From contig NZ_CP091786.1 in NCBI RefSeq assembly GCF_022024015.1, positions 930,001 to 994,000 on the forward strand: DNA of 64,000 nucleotides, written 5' to 3'. Within the stretch, counting starts at the first letter, position 1, and each line of letters opens with the position of its first letter. Shown piece by piece: positions 32,726 through 42,726 of the stretch. The translations under genes were made by a program, and so were the position numbers. The DNA comes from Prevotella sp. E9-3. Lineage in GTDB: Bacteria; Bacteroidota; Bacteroidia; Bacteroidales; Bacteroidaceae. The notes under the pieces are model-generated. The model worked only from the letters and a program-made list of their open reading frames with translations, did not search any database and was not told the DNA's origin.

Positions 32726-35121
32726 CAACAAGACTTCTCAACTCAGTTCTATGCTCTTTGGTTGCTTTGGTGGGCTTTGCTCAGCCAAAGAACTTTTTCG
32801 TGGATGGTTTCCATGGCGGACTCTACGGACACTATCCCCTTGACACCTACACACAGTTTATGGTTGATCAATTGGAGGCCCACCCCGACTGGAATATCGG
32901 ACTCGAGATAGAACCTGAGACATGGGATACGGTAGCTGTCCGTACTCCCGAGGCTTATAGGAATTTTCAACAGAAAATGGCAGGATCGCAGGTAGAATAT
33001 ACCAACCCTACCTATGCGCAACCTTACCTATATAATATAAGTGGTGAAAGTATTATCCGTCAGTTTCAGTATGGTATGCAGAAACTGCGCCTGCATTTTC
33101 CTGGTATTACTTTCACCACTTATAGCAGTGAGGAACCTTGTTTTACCAGTCAACTGCCACAGTTACTCCGCCTGTTGGGATTCAAATATATCTCCCTAAA
33201 ATGTCCAGATACCTGTTGGGGAGGCTATACCGAAGCATATGGAGGCCAGTTGGTGAATCTGGTGGGTTCTGATGGTAGCAAAATGATTACTGTTCCTCGC
33301 TATGCCTGTGAGGAACTGCAGGAAGGCTCGGTATGGCAGACAATTGCCTGGAACAATTCTGATACTTTTTTGAAGGCTTGTCAGCAAGCAGGTATTCAGA
33401 ATCCTGTAGGAATGACCTATCAGGATGCCGGTTGGACTTATGGCCCATGGTTGCGTGACCATAAGGGTAATACTGAGTATGTGTTGTGGAGCGACTATAT
33501 CGAGCGGCATACTGATCATCAGGCTGCGAAGGATTGGTACTGGTCGCAGGAGAATATACATCCCGGACTAATGTGGGGCTCGCAGGTGATGCAACGCATA
33601 GGGCGTGAAGTACGTAAAGCTGAGAACCTATTGGTTCAAGCAGAAAAACTATGTGCTCTTACTGGTAGATATGCTAATCTGTCACAGGTTGATGAGGCTT
33701 GGCGTACACTGATGTTGGCTCAGCATCACGATTCATGGATAGTACCCTACAACCGACTTAAAAATTATGGAACATGGGCCGATGCCGTTCGCTGTTGGAC
33801 TGACAGTACCATGGCAACAGCTCAACGGATGATAGCAGATGCCTCAGATGTGCCAGCTGGCATGGGAGATTATGTTACCTTCTACAATACTACTTCTCAT
33901 GAGCGGAATGAAGTGGTGAAGACCATCGACAATCGGCTGCTTTGGGTACATATTCCTGCTTTTGGCCAGATTTCATGCAAGGTGGATACCGCCGGCATAG
34001 CCCAACCGAATCCTGAACGGTGGAAAGGACAGTCGGAGGCTGTTTTGGAGAATGACCAGTATCGGTTGACTTTTGATTTGAAGCGTGGAGGAATCATTAG
34101 CAGTTGGATAGACAAGCAGCAAGACGGAAAGGAATTAGTCAATCAGTCGGCTGAACAGTCTTTTGGCGAACTGCGTGGTTTCTTCAGTGAGCGCGGAGGT
34201 ATGCGCTCATCGGTTGAGAACGAGGCAAAAGCCACTTGTTTGGCTGATCATCCTCTTCTTCAACAGATCCGTATTGATGGCGAAGTGGCAGGCGTTCCCT
34301 TCTCGCATATCGTAACGCTGACAAAAGGCCAGCGCAGGATTGATTGCAAGTTGAAGATACATTGGACTGAAGATACTCCAATTGGAGGTCCTTACCATTC
34401 ACAGGATGATAAACGTTTAACTCCCTTTTACGACACACGATACATGTTGCGTCTTTTTCTTCCAGTATCCTTGCAAAAGCCATTGCTGAGCAAAGACGCT
34501 CCTTTCGATGTGTGTGAAAGCAAACTTGACAATACCTTTTTTAATAGTTGGGATAGTATCAAGCACAATGTGGCCCTTAGTTGGGTTGATTTGAGCGAAG
34601 GTGCTAAAGGTTATGGATTTGCGATGTTCACTGACCATACCACAAGCTATTCATATGGAGAGGACGAACCACTTGCACTCACTGTCCAGTATTCGGGTAG
34701 TGGTCTGTGGTGGCGCAATTATCCTATTGACGGTCCCTCCGAGATTGATTATGCCCTAATGCCACATCCTGGACGATGGGACAATGCTCACCTGCAGCAA
34801 ATTGCTGACGATTGGCACAATCCGATTATCGTATCCCATAGTCATACTGTTCCGCAACCAACACGTTCCTTGCTCTCAGCTACTTGTCAGCTCAGCGCAG
34901 CCATCACACAACCAGACGGTTCGCTGCTGTTGAGGCTCTTTAGTGCTGATGGAACAACTGGCTATGAAAAAGTAAAAATGAAATTTCCAGTGGCCGATGT
35001 AGAGGAGGTTGACCTGAACGGGAATACAATCTCTCGGCTTATCCCCGATGCTAAGGGCGTCGTCACATTGAAAATGCCCCGTTTTGCCATTAAAACTCTG
35101 AAAGTAAAACCTATCAACTAA
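32722..35121 (+). CDS. GH38-like alpha-mannosidase, exported
   Basis: 799 residues with a signal peptide (LLNSVLCSLVALVGFAQ). The N-terminal domain (VDGFHGGLYGHYPLDTYTQF, LEIEPETWD), the three-helix region with AWRTLMLAQHHDSWIVPYNR (compare the QHHD motif of GH38) and the C-terminal beta domains fit the GH38 architecture. The classical HxDxGW zinc motif is replaced by a His-rich variant near residue 30, and I do not see the usual nucleophile stretch, so it may belong to a divergent GH38-related group such as DUF5054. Expected activity is release of alpha-linked mannose. Translationally coupled to the DUF4105-type gene; the GH92 gene follows after 13 bp. Confidence 0.75.
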   Translation: MTTRLLNSVLCSLVALVGFAQPKNFFVDGFHGGLYGHYPLDTYTQFMVDQLEAHPDWNIGLEIEPETWDTVAVRTPEAYRNFQQKMAGSQVEYTNPTYAQPYLYNISGESIIRQFQYGMQKLRLHFPGITFTTYSSEEPCFTSQLPQLLRLLGFKYISLKCPDTCWGGYTEAYGGQLVNLVGSDGSKMITVPRYACEELQEGSVWQTIAWNNSDTFLKACQQAGIQNPVGMTYQDAGWTYGPWLRDHKGNTEYVLWSDYIERHTDHQAAKDWYWSQENIHPGLMWGSQVMQRIGREVRKAENLLVQAEKLCALTGRYANLSQVDEAWRTLMLAQHHDSWIVPYNRLKNYGTWADAVRCWTDSTMATAQRMIADASDVPAGMGDYVTFYNTTSHERNEVVKTIDNRLLWVHIPAFGQISCKVDTAGIAQPNPERWKGQSEAVLENDQYRLTFDLKRGGIISSWIDKQQDGKELVNQSAEQSFGELRGFFSERGGMRSSVENEAKATCLADHPLLQQIRIDGEVAGVPFSHIVTLTKGQRRIDCKLKIHWTEDTPIGGPYHSQDDKRLTPFYDTRYMLRLFLPVSLQKPLLSKDAPFDVCESKLDNTFFNSWDSIKHNVALSWVDLSEGAKGYGFAMFTDHTTSYSYGEDEPLALTVQYSGSGLWWRNYPIDGPSEIDYALMPHPGRWDNAHLQQIADDWHNPIIVSHSHTVPQPTRSLLSATCQLSAAITQPDGSLLLRLFSADGTTGYEKVKMKFPVADVEEVDLNGNTISRLIPDAKGVVTLKMPRFAIKTLKVKPIN

Positions 35122-35134
35122 TCATTAATCAATT

Positions 35135-37429
35135 ATGTGTTTAAGATACCATCTGTTCTTGTTCGGCTTCATTACCCTTATAGGGTGTCAATTTGGTTGT
35201 TCCAGTAATGAACAACTCACACCAGCCGACTATGTCAATCCATTTATTGGCGCAAGTACAAATGTCGATGCAGCCGGTGCCTACCACGGATTGGGAAAGA
35301 CCTTTCCTGGTGCAACCACACCGTTCGGCATGGTTCAGGTGAGTCCTCAAACCATTACCGGCGGCGATAATGGCTCTGGCTATAGCTATGAGCATCAGAC
35401 CATCGAAGGCTTCTCTATGACTCAGATGAGTGGCATAGGCTGGAATGGCGATATGGGCAATCTGACAGTGATGCCCACCGTAGGACCAATGAAAACAGTA
35501 GCAGGTAGAGAAGATGGTTCCATCAGCGGTTGGCGCTCGCACTACGACAAACAGACCGAAGTGGCTAAAGCAGGCTACTATGCCGCCACACTGACCGACT
35601 ATGGCGTTCGGGTGGAAGCTACAGCAAGTACCCATTGTGGCTATCTGCGTTTCACTTTCCCCGAAGATACACTCTCACGGATTCAGATAGATTTAGCGCG
35701 CAGGGTAGGGGGAACTGCTTCCAAAGAGTATGTGCATGTTGTGAATGACAGCATCATTGAAGGATGGGCCGAGTGTCTGCCCGAAGGTGGTGGTTGGGGA
35801 AATAGTCAAGGGCATTCTCGCTATACTGTCTATTTCCATGCCCGTTTAAGTCAGCCTATGCAAACATACGGCTTTTGGTCGGCCGATATCAAAAGCGATG
35901 AGCCTCGCCTGCTCGAAAACGTTACGAGCGATGACTATCTGCAACGTGTGGCTCAGGCTCGTATTCTTCGCGACACCACTGAGATGGAAGGCTCACACAT
36001 CGGTTTCTTTACAGAGTTTCCTACATCAGCCAACCAACAGGTTGAAATGCGCCTTGCCATATCTTATGTTGATATAGAAGGTGCACGCAGCAATTTCGAG
36101 GAAGAGGCAGCTGGAATGGATTTCGAAAGTGCCTGTCGCTCAGCACGCAAGCAGTGGAACGATGCATTGAGTCGTATAGAAGTTGAGGGAGGAACGTCTG
36201 AAGAACGAACGGTGTTCTATACTGCCCTCTATCACACCATGATAGATCCTCGCATACATCAGGATGTTGATGGGCGTTATGTAGGAGGCGACTATCAAGT
36301 TCATCAGGCTGACAGTTCCTTTACCAAACGAACAGTATTTAGTGGTTGGGACGTATTTCGCAGTCAGATGCCATTGCAAACCATCATCAACCCACAACTG
36401 GTTTCTGATATGCTAGCCTCGCTCACCACAATGGCTCAGCAAAGTGGCCGAGGCTATTTTGAACGCTGGGAACTGCTCAATGCCTATAGCGGTTGCATGT
36501 TGGGAAATCCGGCTATTTCCGTGCTTGCCGATGCCTATGCCAAAGGAATCCGAGGATATGATGTTGATACTGCATATCAGTATGCTAAAAACTCTTCTGC
36601 CCGTTTTGGCAACGACGAACTTGGCTATACTCCCGGCTCACTCTGTTTGTCGTACACTCTTGAATATGCCTATACCGATTGGTGTATAAGCCGTTTGGCA
36701 GAGATGTTAGGAAAGAGTGAAGATGTTGCAATATACAAAGAAAAGGGACAGGCCTATCACAATATTTTTGACAAAGAGAAAGGTTGGTTCCGTCCACGTC
36801 AGGCCGACGGCTCGTGGATGTCTTGGCCCGAAGAAGGAATATTGAAGGAGTGGTATGGATGTATGGAGTGTAATCCTCTTCAACAAGGTTTGTTCGTTCC
36901 TCACGATGTGAATGGGATGGTGGGCTTGATGGGTGGTCGTGAACAAGTGATTGCCTGTTTAGACAGCATGTTTGCCAAGACCCCTCAGCAGATGTATTGG
37001 AATCTTTATTACAACCATGCCAACGAACCTGTACATTTCGTTCCTTTCCTTTACAATCGTTTGGAACAACCACGTAAAACCCAGTATTGGACTCGTTTCA
37101 TCTGCAGGAATGCCTATCATGATAAAGTGGAAGGATTGGTAGGCAATGAGGATGTGGGGCAGATGTCGGCTTGGTATGTGTTGGCGGCTTCAGGCATCCA
37201 TCAGTATTGTCCTGGTGATACGCGCTTTGAAATAACCAGTCCTGTGTTCCCCCGTGTCACTTACCACCTGTCCAATGGAAAGAACTTTTCTATAGTTTCT
37301 CATAACACAAGCGATTCGAATGTGTTCATCAAACAGGCCAGACTGAATGGAAAAATGCTGGATGGTTGGCAGATTGATTATTCCGATATAATGAATGGCG
37401 GAGTGTTAGAACTTGAAATGGAACCTTAG
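35135..37429 (+). CDS. GH92 alpha-mannosidase lipoprotein
   Basis: 764 residues. The N-terminus is a lipoprotein signal (cysteines at LIGC and FGC). GH92 features: DYVNPFIGASTNVDAAGAYH, GKTFPGATTPFGMVQVSP, TQMSGIGWNGDMGNL, the FSGWDVFRSQMPL stretch and GNEDVGQMSAWYVLAASGIH near the C-terminus, which carries conserved acidic active-site residues. GH92 enzymes are calcium-dependent inverting exo-alpha-mannosidases, commonly periplasmic or surface bound in Bacteroidetes and used on N-glycans or mannans. It lies 13 bp behind the GH38-like gene, in one operon. Confidence 0.95.
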   Translation: MCLRYHLFLFGFITLIGCQFGCSSNEQLTPADYVNPFIGASTNVDAAGAYHGLGKTFPGATTPFGMVQVSPQTITGGDNGSGYSYEHQTIEGFSMTQMSGIGWNGDMGNLTVMPTVGPMKTVAGREDGSISGWRSHYDKQTEVAKAGYYAATLTDYGVRVEATASTHCGYLRFTFPEDTLSRIQIDLARRVGGTASKEYVHVVNDSIIEGWAECLPEGGGWGNSQGHSRYTVYFHARLSQPMQTYGFWSADIKSDEPRLLENVTSDDYLQRVAQARILRDTTEMEGSHIGFFTEFPTSANQQVEMRLAISYVDIEGARSNFEEEAAGMDFESACRSARKQWNDALSRIEVEGGTSEERTVFYTALYHTMIDPRIHQDVDGRYVGGDYQVHQADSSFTKRTVFSGWDVFRSQMPLQTIINPQLVSDMLASLTTMAQQSGRGYFERWELLNAYSGCMLGNPAISVLADAYAKGIRGYDVDTAYQYAKNSSARFGNDELGYTPGSLCLSYTLEYAYTDWCISRLAEMLGKSEDVAIYKEKGQAYHNIFDKEKGWFRPRQADGSWMSWPEEGILKEWYGCMECNPLQQGLFVPHDVNGMVGLMGGREQVIACLDSMFAKTPQQMYWNLYYNHANEPVHFVPFLYNRLEQPRKTQYWTRFICRNAYHDKVEGLVGNEDVGQMSAWYVLAASGIHQYCPGDTRFEITSPVFPRVTYHLSNGKNFSIVSHNTSDSNVFIKQARLNGKMLDGWQIDYSDIMNGGVLELEMEP

Positions 37430-37519
37430 TTTTGTAGTTTTTAAGTTTCGGGAGTTCTTAACTCCTTCAGTGAATAGATAAAATGAAATATAACCAAAGA
37501 TAATAGATTCGTATATCAA

Positions 37520-40500
37520 ATGAATATAAGAAGGTCTTTAACTGCATTCCTGTGGTTAGTAGCTCTGATGGCTACGGCTCAATTGCAGCATTTTTCTCTT
37601 GATAGCAGTAATCCTGATATAAAGTGGCAACTAGCACCTGAGCGTAACATGCACGATGCAATAACAGGTGTGGTGCCTGGAACTGTGTTTACTGCTTATG
37701 TTGAAGCTGGCCGTGAAAAATGCCCGGAATACGGCAGCAATATTTATCAGGTAGATGAAACAAAGTATAGTCGTCCTTTTTGGTATCGTACTGAGGTCGT
37801 ACTACCGCAAAAACCCATGCACGGTCAGCATGTATGGCTTTGTTTAGACAATACAAACCGTTATGCCGATGTGTTCTTCAATGGAAAGAAAGTGTCGGGA
37901 ACTGCTGATTCAGAGAAAGACATTAGTGGGCACATGCTTCGTTCACGTTTTGATGTGACCAGTCTCTATCAGCATCAGAAAAATGTGGTAGAAGTGAAAA
38001 TCTACGATCCAGACCAAAAGAAAACCCGTAAAGCGGAAGGGCCTTATGGAGTAGCATGCAGCCCCAGTTATCTGGCTGGCGCAGGATGGGATTGGATGCC
38101 ATATATTCCTGGACGTTTGGCAGGAATCACAGGGCATGCCCGATTAGAAGTTACTGGAGATGTACAACTTGTTGATCCGTGGGTGCGTAGTTTCCTTCCA
38201 CGGAAAGAACGCGCTGAGTTGACGGTTCTTTCTGATGTCGCCAATTATTCTGACCAAGCGAAAGATGTAACGATTGAGGGTACCATTATGCCTGGTAATA
38301 TTAGTTTCACTAAGCGCTTGCGAGTAGAAGCCGGTGATACAGCCCAACTGCGTGTGGATCATCAGGATGTAGAAGCTCTTGTGATTCGTCATCCACAATT
38401 ATGGTGGCCAAATGGTTATGGCCAGCCTAATCTGTATGAATGTAAACTGCGTTGTAAGGTGGGTAATGTACTTTCCGACCAGCGTTCATTGCGTTTTGGA
38501 ATTAAGCGTTATGACTATCGTATTGAAACGAACGATGTTGGCTATCCTGTGTTCCAACTCTATATTAATGGTCAGCGTCTCTTTGTGAAAGGTGGAAACT
38601 GGGGCATGAGTGAGTATCTGCTGCGTTGTCACGGAAAAGAGTATGAAACAAAAATTCGCCTGCATCGAGATATGAACTACAACATGATTCGTTTGTGGAC
38701 AGGCTGTGTAACAGACGATGAGTTTTATGACTATTGTGATGAGCAAGGAATAATGGTGTGGAACGATTTCTGGCTTTATGTAGCATGGAACGATGTAGTA
38801 GAACACGATGCCTTCAAGCGGAATGCACGCGACAAGGTTAGACGACTGCGCAATCATCCTTCTATCGCTGTTTGGTGTGGCGCCAACGAAACCCATCCTG
38901 TGGCAGATATTGACCAGGCTCTCCGTATGATAGTGATGGAAGAAGACGGTAACGACCGTATCTATAAGTCTTGTTCAAATCAGGATGCACTTTCCGGTAG
39001 CGGATGGTGGAAAGACCTCCCCCCACGCCATCATTTTGAAACCTCGGCAAGTAACCTGGCTTTTAACAAGCCTTCCTATCCCTATGGGAATACCTTTGGT
39101 TATGGATTCCGTTCAGAGATTGGTATGGCCACTTTCCCCCAATATGAGAGTGTCAGCCTGTTTATTCCCAAAAAAGATCAATGGCCTTTGCCAACCGACG
39201 ACCAACTGAAAAATGAGGATGACAATGTTTGGAATCATCATTTCTTTGGCAAAGAGGCTTTGAATGCAGATCCTGTGGGCTATCGTGAATCTGTTGACAA
39301 TCGCTATGGCGCATCAAAATCATTGGAGGAGTTCTGTGAGAAGGCCCAACTGATTAATTATGAGGATATGCGCGGCATGTATGAGGCCTGGCAGGACAAA
39401 ATGTGGAACGATGCCTCAGGATTGCTTATTTGGATGAGTCATCCAGCCTATCCTTCGTTTGTATGGCAGACCTATGATTATTATTATGATCCGACGGGAT
39501 GCTATTGGGGCGCTCGCAAAGCATGTGAACATCATCATATTCAGTGGAACTGTCTGACAGGAAGCGTGAAGGTGGTGAACACTTCAGGCGAGGCGCTTAA
39601 CAATGTGAAGGCCCAAGCCCTCGTTTTCAATATTGACGGACAGCAGTTGGACAGGCGTGAAATGATACTGACAGTTCCTGCCAGTGACAAAAAAGAGGCT
39701 TTTGTGTTGAACAATTTGCCGAAAGGTATGTTGTTTGTTCGTTTGCTGCTGGAAGATTCTGCCGGCAGACAACTCTCTGAGAATTTCTATTGGACGAACA
39801 CTGAGCGAGACCTCGATTATAGTAGTCTGGCTAAAATGCCTGAAGTACGCCTTACGGTGACGCAAGATGGAAAAGGAAAGATTCGTTTGAAGAATCCGTC
39901 TAAGAACGTAGCCTTTGCTAACCGTTTACGACTAGTTGATTCCAAAACTGGCAGTAGGGTGTTACCTGTCATCTGGAGCGATAATTATATAACTCTAATG
40001 CCGGGCGAGGAACGCATTGTCACCTTTGAGGCTGAGAAAATGCCAGAATCTGTCAAAGTGCTCGTGAAACCCTTTGGCCATAAAGAACGTGTGTTGTCAA
40101 AAGTAGAGAACAGAGCTACTTTGAAGATTGGTAAACTATTGTGCGAGAATCTAACTAATCCATTGGGCATCGACAATGTTCAACCTCATTTTAGTTGGCA
40201 GTTAAAAGCATCTGTAAATGGTGCTTCGCAGGTGGCTTATGAAATTCAAGTTAGCTCCGATAGTCTGTCGCTCTTGAAAGGTAAAGCCGATCTTTGGAGC
40301 ACGGGACGTGTTGAAAGCGCGGAACAAGTGATGGTTCCATATTCTGGAAAACAACTTCAATCTCGTCAATTATGCTATTGGCGCGTAAGAGTTTGGGACG
40401 AGCATCAACAACCGTCAGATTGGAGTGGGGTGTCTCGTTTTAGCGTAGGACTATTGAATGGTATGGCCGGTAAGTATATAGGCATGGATCCACAATATGG

Positions 40501-42604
40501 TAGCATGCAAGCTCCTTTGCTACGCAAGCAAGTGAAGCTGTCGTCCCATCATACGACTTTTGTTTATGTGAATTCTCTTGGCTATCATGAACTCTATGTC
40601 AATGGTCGTAGGATGGGGCAGAACGTTCTTCAGCCAGCCATGTCACAGCTTAGTCAGCATTCACTGATCGTTACCTACGATGTAAGCCAGTATGTGAAAG
40701 AAGGATTGAACGATATTGTTATCTGGGCCGGTCAGGGATGGTATCGTAACAATACTTTCAAGGCTCAGCATGAAGGTGCGCTGGTGAAGGCTCAGATAGA
40801 GCAATTGACGGATAATCAGTGGGAAATATCGGGACAAACAGATTCCTCTTGGCTTGCATCGCCCAGTGGATATGAATATACAGGCAATTGGTATCCCCTG
40901 CAGTTTGGGGGTGAGCGCGTTGATGCTCGTTTGGTTCCTGTAGATATGATGAGCTCGACTTTGGACAAACGCCAATGGGTGTCGGCTCGTGAGTTTACCG
41001 TTACTGGAATGACGGCTACTCCACAAATGTTCGCGGGTAATAGGATTATCGACAGGGTACATCCGGTGAGTGTTGAACAGTCTCAACCTGGCGAGTGGCT
41101 TTTCGATATGGGACGTGTTCTTACGGGATGGGTGGAGATGCATCTCGATGATACAAAAGATGGTCAGCAAGTCACAATTGACTATACCGACTATATTCCC
41201 TTAGGTGGAAAGTTTGAGAGTCAGGGTGAAGGCGATATCTATATCGCTGGTGGTGGCGCTCAGGAAGTGTTTTCGAATAAGTTTCACCATCATGCCTTTC
41301 GCTATGTTCGTGTCCGTTCAGACGTTCGCCCGGAACTCTGTGCTCTTCAAATCTCGGGAACTGACGATGAACACGCAACTTTCAGTTCCTCCGATACTGA
41401 TATCAATGCTATCCACGATATGATAAGCTATACTATGCGTTGTTTAACTTTCAGTGGATATATGGTGGATTGCCCGCATTTGGAACGAATGGGATATGGC
41501 GGTGATGGCAATTCTTCTACTATGACCTTGCAGACTATGTATAATGTATCTCCCACTTTCCTAAACTGGCTTACTGCATGGGGTGACGTTATGGAGAATG
41601 ACGGCTCATTGCCCTATGTGGCACCTGCAGGTGGAGGTGGCGGCGGTCCCTATTGGAGTGGTTTTATTGTTCAAGCCCCTTGGCGTACCTATTTGAATTA
41701 TGGTGACAAGCGACCTTTGGAACGCCTCTTCGATAAAATGAATCTGTGGTTGAACTATGCCGAAAAGTATATGGTTGATGGTATCCTCCAACCCTGGCCT
41801 GATACGCCCAACAGGATGTGGTTCCTTGGCGATTGGTTGGCTCCCAATGGCGTAGATGTGGGGGGCGAGTCACCTCTTCTTGTCAACAATTGCTTTCTTA
41901 GCGAGTGTTTGGGAACTATGTCTCAGATAGCTTGTGTATTGGGCAAAGATGCTACCACCTACGAAGTACGTAGAGATGCGTTAAACAAGCGCATTCATGA
42001 AACTTTCTACCATGACGATACCCATACCTATGGTACAGGATCACCTCTCGACATGTCTTATCCTATGTTAGTAGGTGCTGTCCCTTCTGCTTTGTACGAA
42101 ACAGTGAAAAGTACGCTTTTGAATCGTTCAAAGACAGTCTATAACAGTCATATAGCCGTAGGTTTGTTAGGTGTACCCATTTTCACAGAGTGGACCATTC
42201 GCAATCAAGCTTCCGATTTCATGCTCGAACTATTGAAACAGCCCGATTATCCTGGCTATCTGAATATGATAGCCAATGGTGCTACCACTACGTGGGAATA
42301 TTGGAATGGTGAGCGAAGCCGTGTTCACAACTGCTACAATGGTATAGGCCTTTGGTTCTATCAAGCATTGGCCGGTATTCAACCCGATGTTAATCAACCT
42401 GGTTATCGTCATGTTTTGATAGCACCTCAGCGCCCACAGGGAATAGAGTGGGTGAAAGCCACCAAGCCTACTCCTTATGGTGAGTTGAAGGTGGATTGGA
42501 ATTCCGATTCCCTCGTTGTGACCATTCCGGTAGGTGTGAATGCCGATGTTTGCTGGGCAGGCAAGACGCACAAGGTAACATCGGGACAATGGATGTTTAA
42601 ATAA
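37520..42604 (+). CDS. Two-enzyme fusion: GH2 beta-glycosidase and GH78 alpha-L-rhamnosidase
   Basis: 1694 residues with a signal peptide (LTAFLWLVALMATAQ). Residues 25-870 are a complete GH2 enzyme of the beta-mannosidase/exo-glucosaminidase type: jelly-roll domain, WWPNGYGQPNLYEC, VKGGNWGMSEYLLR, acid/base Glu in WCGANETHP (about 457) and probable nucleophile Glu in GFRSEIGMATFPQ (about 533). From about 873 the frame continues into a complete GH78: Fn3-like start (CENLTNPLGIDNVQPHFSW), beta domains (YHELYVNGRRMG; WLFDMGRVLTGWVEM) and the catalytic barrel with DCPHLERMGYGGDGN (about 1317), the counterpart of the GH78 DCPxRxExxGWxGD signature. No internal stop or second signal peptide. One polypeptide would cleave a beta-linked sugar and alpha-rhamnose. 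It follows GH92 by 90 bp. Confidence 0.92.
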   Translation: MNIRRSLTAFLWLVALMATAQLQHFSLDSSNPDIKWQLAPERNMHDAITGVVPGTVFTAYVEAGREKCPEYGSNIYQVDETKYSRPFWYRTEVVLPQKPMHGQHVWLCLDNTNRYADVFFNGKKVSGTADSEKDISGHMLRSRFDVTSLYQHQKNVVEVKIYDPDQKKTRKAEGPYGVACSPSYLAGAGWDWMPYIPGRLAGITGHARLEVTGDVQLVDPWVRSFLPRKERAELTVLSDVANYSDQAKDVTIEGTIMPGNISFTKRLRVEAGDTAQLRVDHQDVEALVIRHPQLWWPNGYGQPNLYECKLRCKVGNVLSDQRSLRFGIKRYDYRIETNDVGYPVFQLYINGQRLFVKGGNWGMSEYLLRCHGKEYETKIRLHRDMNYNMIRLWTGCVTDDEFYDYCDEQGIMVWNDFWLYVAWNDVVEHDAFKRNARDKVRRLRNHPSIAVWCGANETHPVADIDQALRMIVMEEDGNDRIYKSCSNQDALSGSGWWKDLPPRHHFETSASNLAFNKPSYPYGNTFGYGFRSEIGMATFPQYESVSLFIPKKDQWPLPTDDQLKNEDDNVWNHHFFGKEALNADPVGYRESVDNRYGASKSLEEFCEKAQLINYEDMRGMYEAWQDKMWNDASGLLIWMSHPAYPSFVWQTYDYYYDPTGCYWGARKACEHHHIQWNCLTGSVKVVNTSGEALNNVKAQALVFNIDGQQLDRREMILTVPASDKKEAFVLNNLPKGMLFVRLLLEDSAGRQLSENFYWTNTERDLDYSSLAKMPEVRLTVTQDGKGKIRLKNPSKNVAFANRLRLVDSKTGSRVLPVIWSDNYITLMPGEERIVTFEAEKMPESVKVLVKPFGHKERVLSKVENRATLKIGKLLCENLTNPLGIDNVQPHFSWQLKASVNGASQVAYEIQVSSDSLSLLKGKADLWSTGRVESAEQVMVPYSGKQLQSRQLCYWRVRVWDEHQQPSDWSGVSRFSVGLLNGMAGKYIGMDPQYGSMQAPLLRKQVKLSSHHTTFVYVNSLGYHELYVNGRRMGQNVLQPAMSQLSQHSLIVTYDVSQYVKEGLNDIVIWAGQGWYRNNTFKAQHEGALVKAQIEQLTDNQWEISGQTDSSWLASPSGYEYTGNWYPLQFGGERVDARLVPVDMMSSTLDKRQWVSAREFTVTGMTATPQMFAGNRIIDRVHPVSVEQSQPGEWLFDMGRVLTGWVEMHLDDTKDGQQVTIDYTDYIPLGGKFESQGEGDIYIAGGGAQEVFSNKFHHHAFRYVRVRSDVRPELCALQISGTDDEHATFSSSDTDINAIHDMISYTMRCLTFSGYMVDCPHLERMGYGGDGNSSTMTLQTMYNVSPTFLNWLTAWGDVMENDGSLPYVAPAGGGGGGPYWSGFIVQAPWRTYLNYGDKRPLERLFDKMNLWLNYAEKYMVDGILQPWPDTPNRMWFLGDWLAPNGVDVGGESPLLVNNCFLSECLGTMSQIACVLGKDATTYEVRRDALNKRIHETFYHDDTHTYGTGSPLDMSYPMLVGAVPSALYETVKSTLLNRSKTVYNSHIAVGLLGVPIFTEWTIRNQASDFMLELLKQPDYPGYLNMIANGATTTWEYWNGERSRVHNCYNGIGLWFYQALAGIQPDVNQPGYRHVLIAPQRPQGIEWVKATKPTPYGELKVDWNSDSLVVTIPVGVNADVCWAGKTHKVTSGQWMFK

Positions 42605-42726
42605 TATTAACACTTACCTTTTAGTGGAAGTCAACTATTCAATCGTGCTAAGTACATAACACCAAATGAACTATAACTTTATCCTGTTGTGCTTACACGG
42701 AACCTAATAAATATTATAAACAATCT

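Noticed and set aside
37451..37465. Terminator between the GH92 and GH2-GH78 genes
   Set aside because: The GGAGTT-CTT-AACTCC hairpin has only 6 bp and no T run, too weak to call.
40080..40200. Assembly error joining two genes (GH2 and GH78)
   Set aside because: The frame is continuous with a plausible linker and neither a signal peptide nor a start site before the GH78 part. An error cannot be excluded without reads, but nothing in the sequence suggests it.
42674..42681. TAACTTTA as a promoter of the first susD gene
   Set aside because: One mismatch to TAnnTTTG, no -33 box, and the gene lies in a run without terminators, so it is more simply read as part of the upstream operon.
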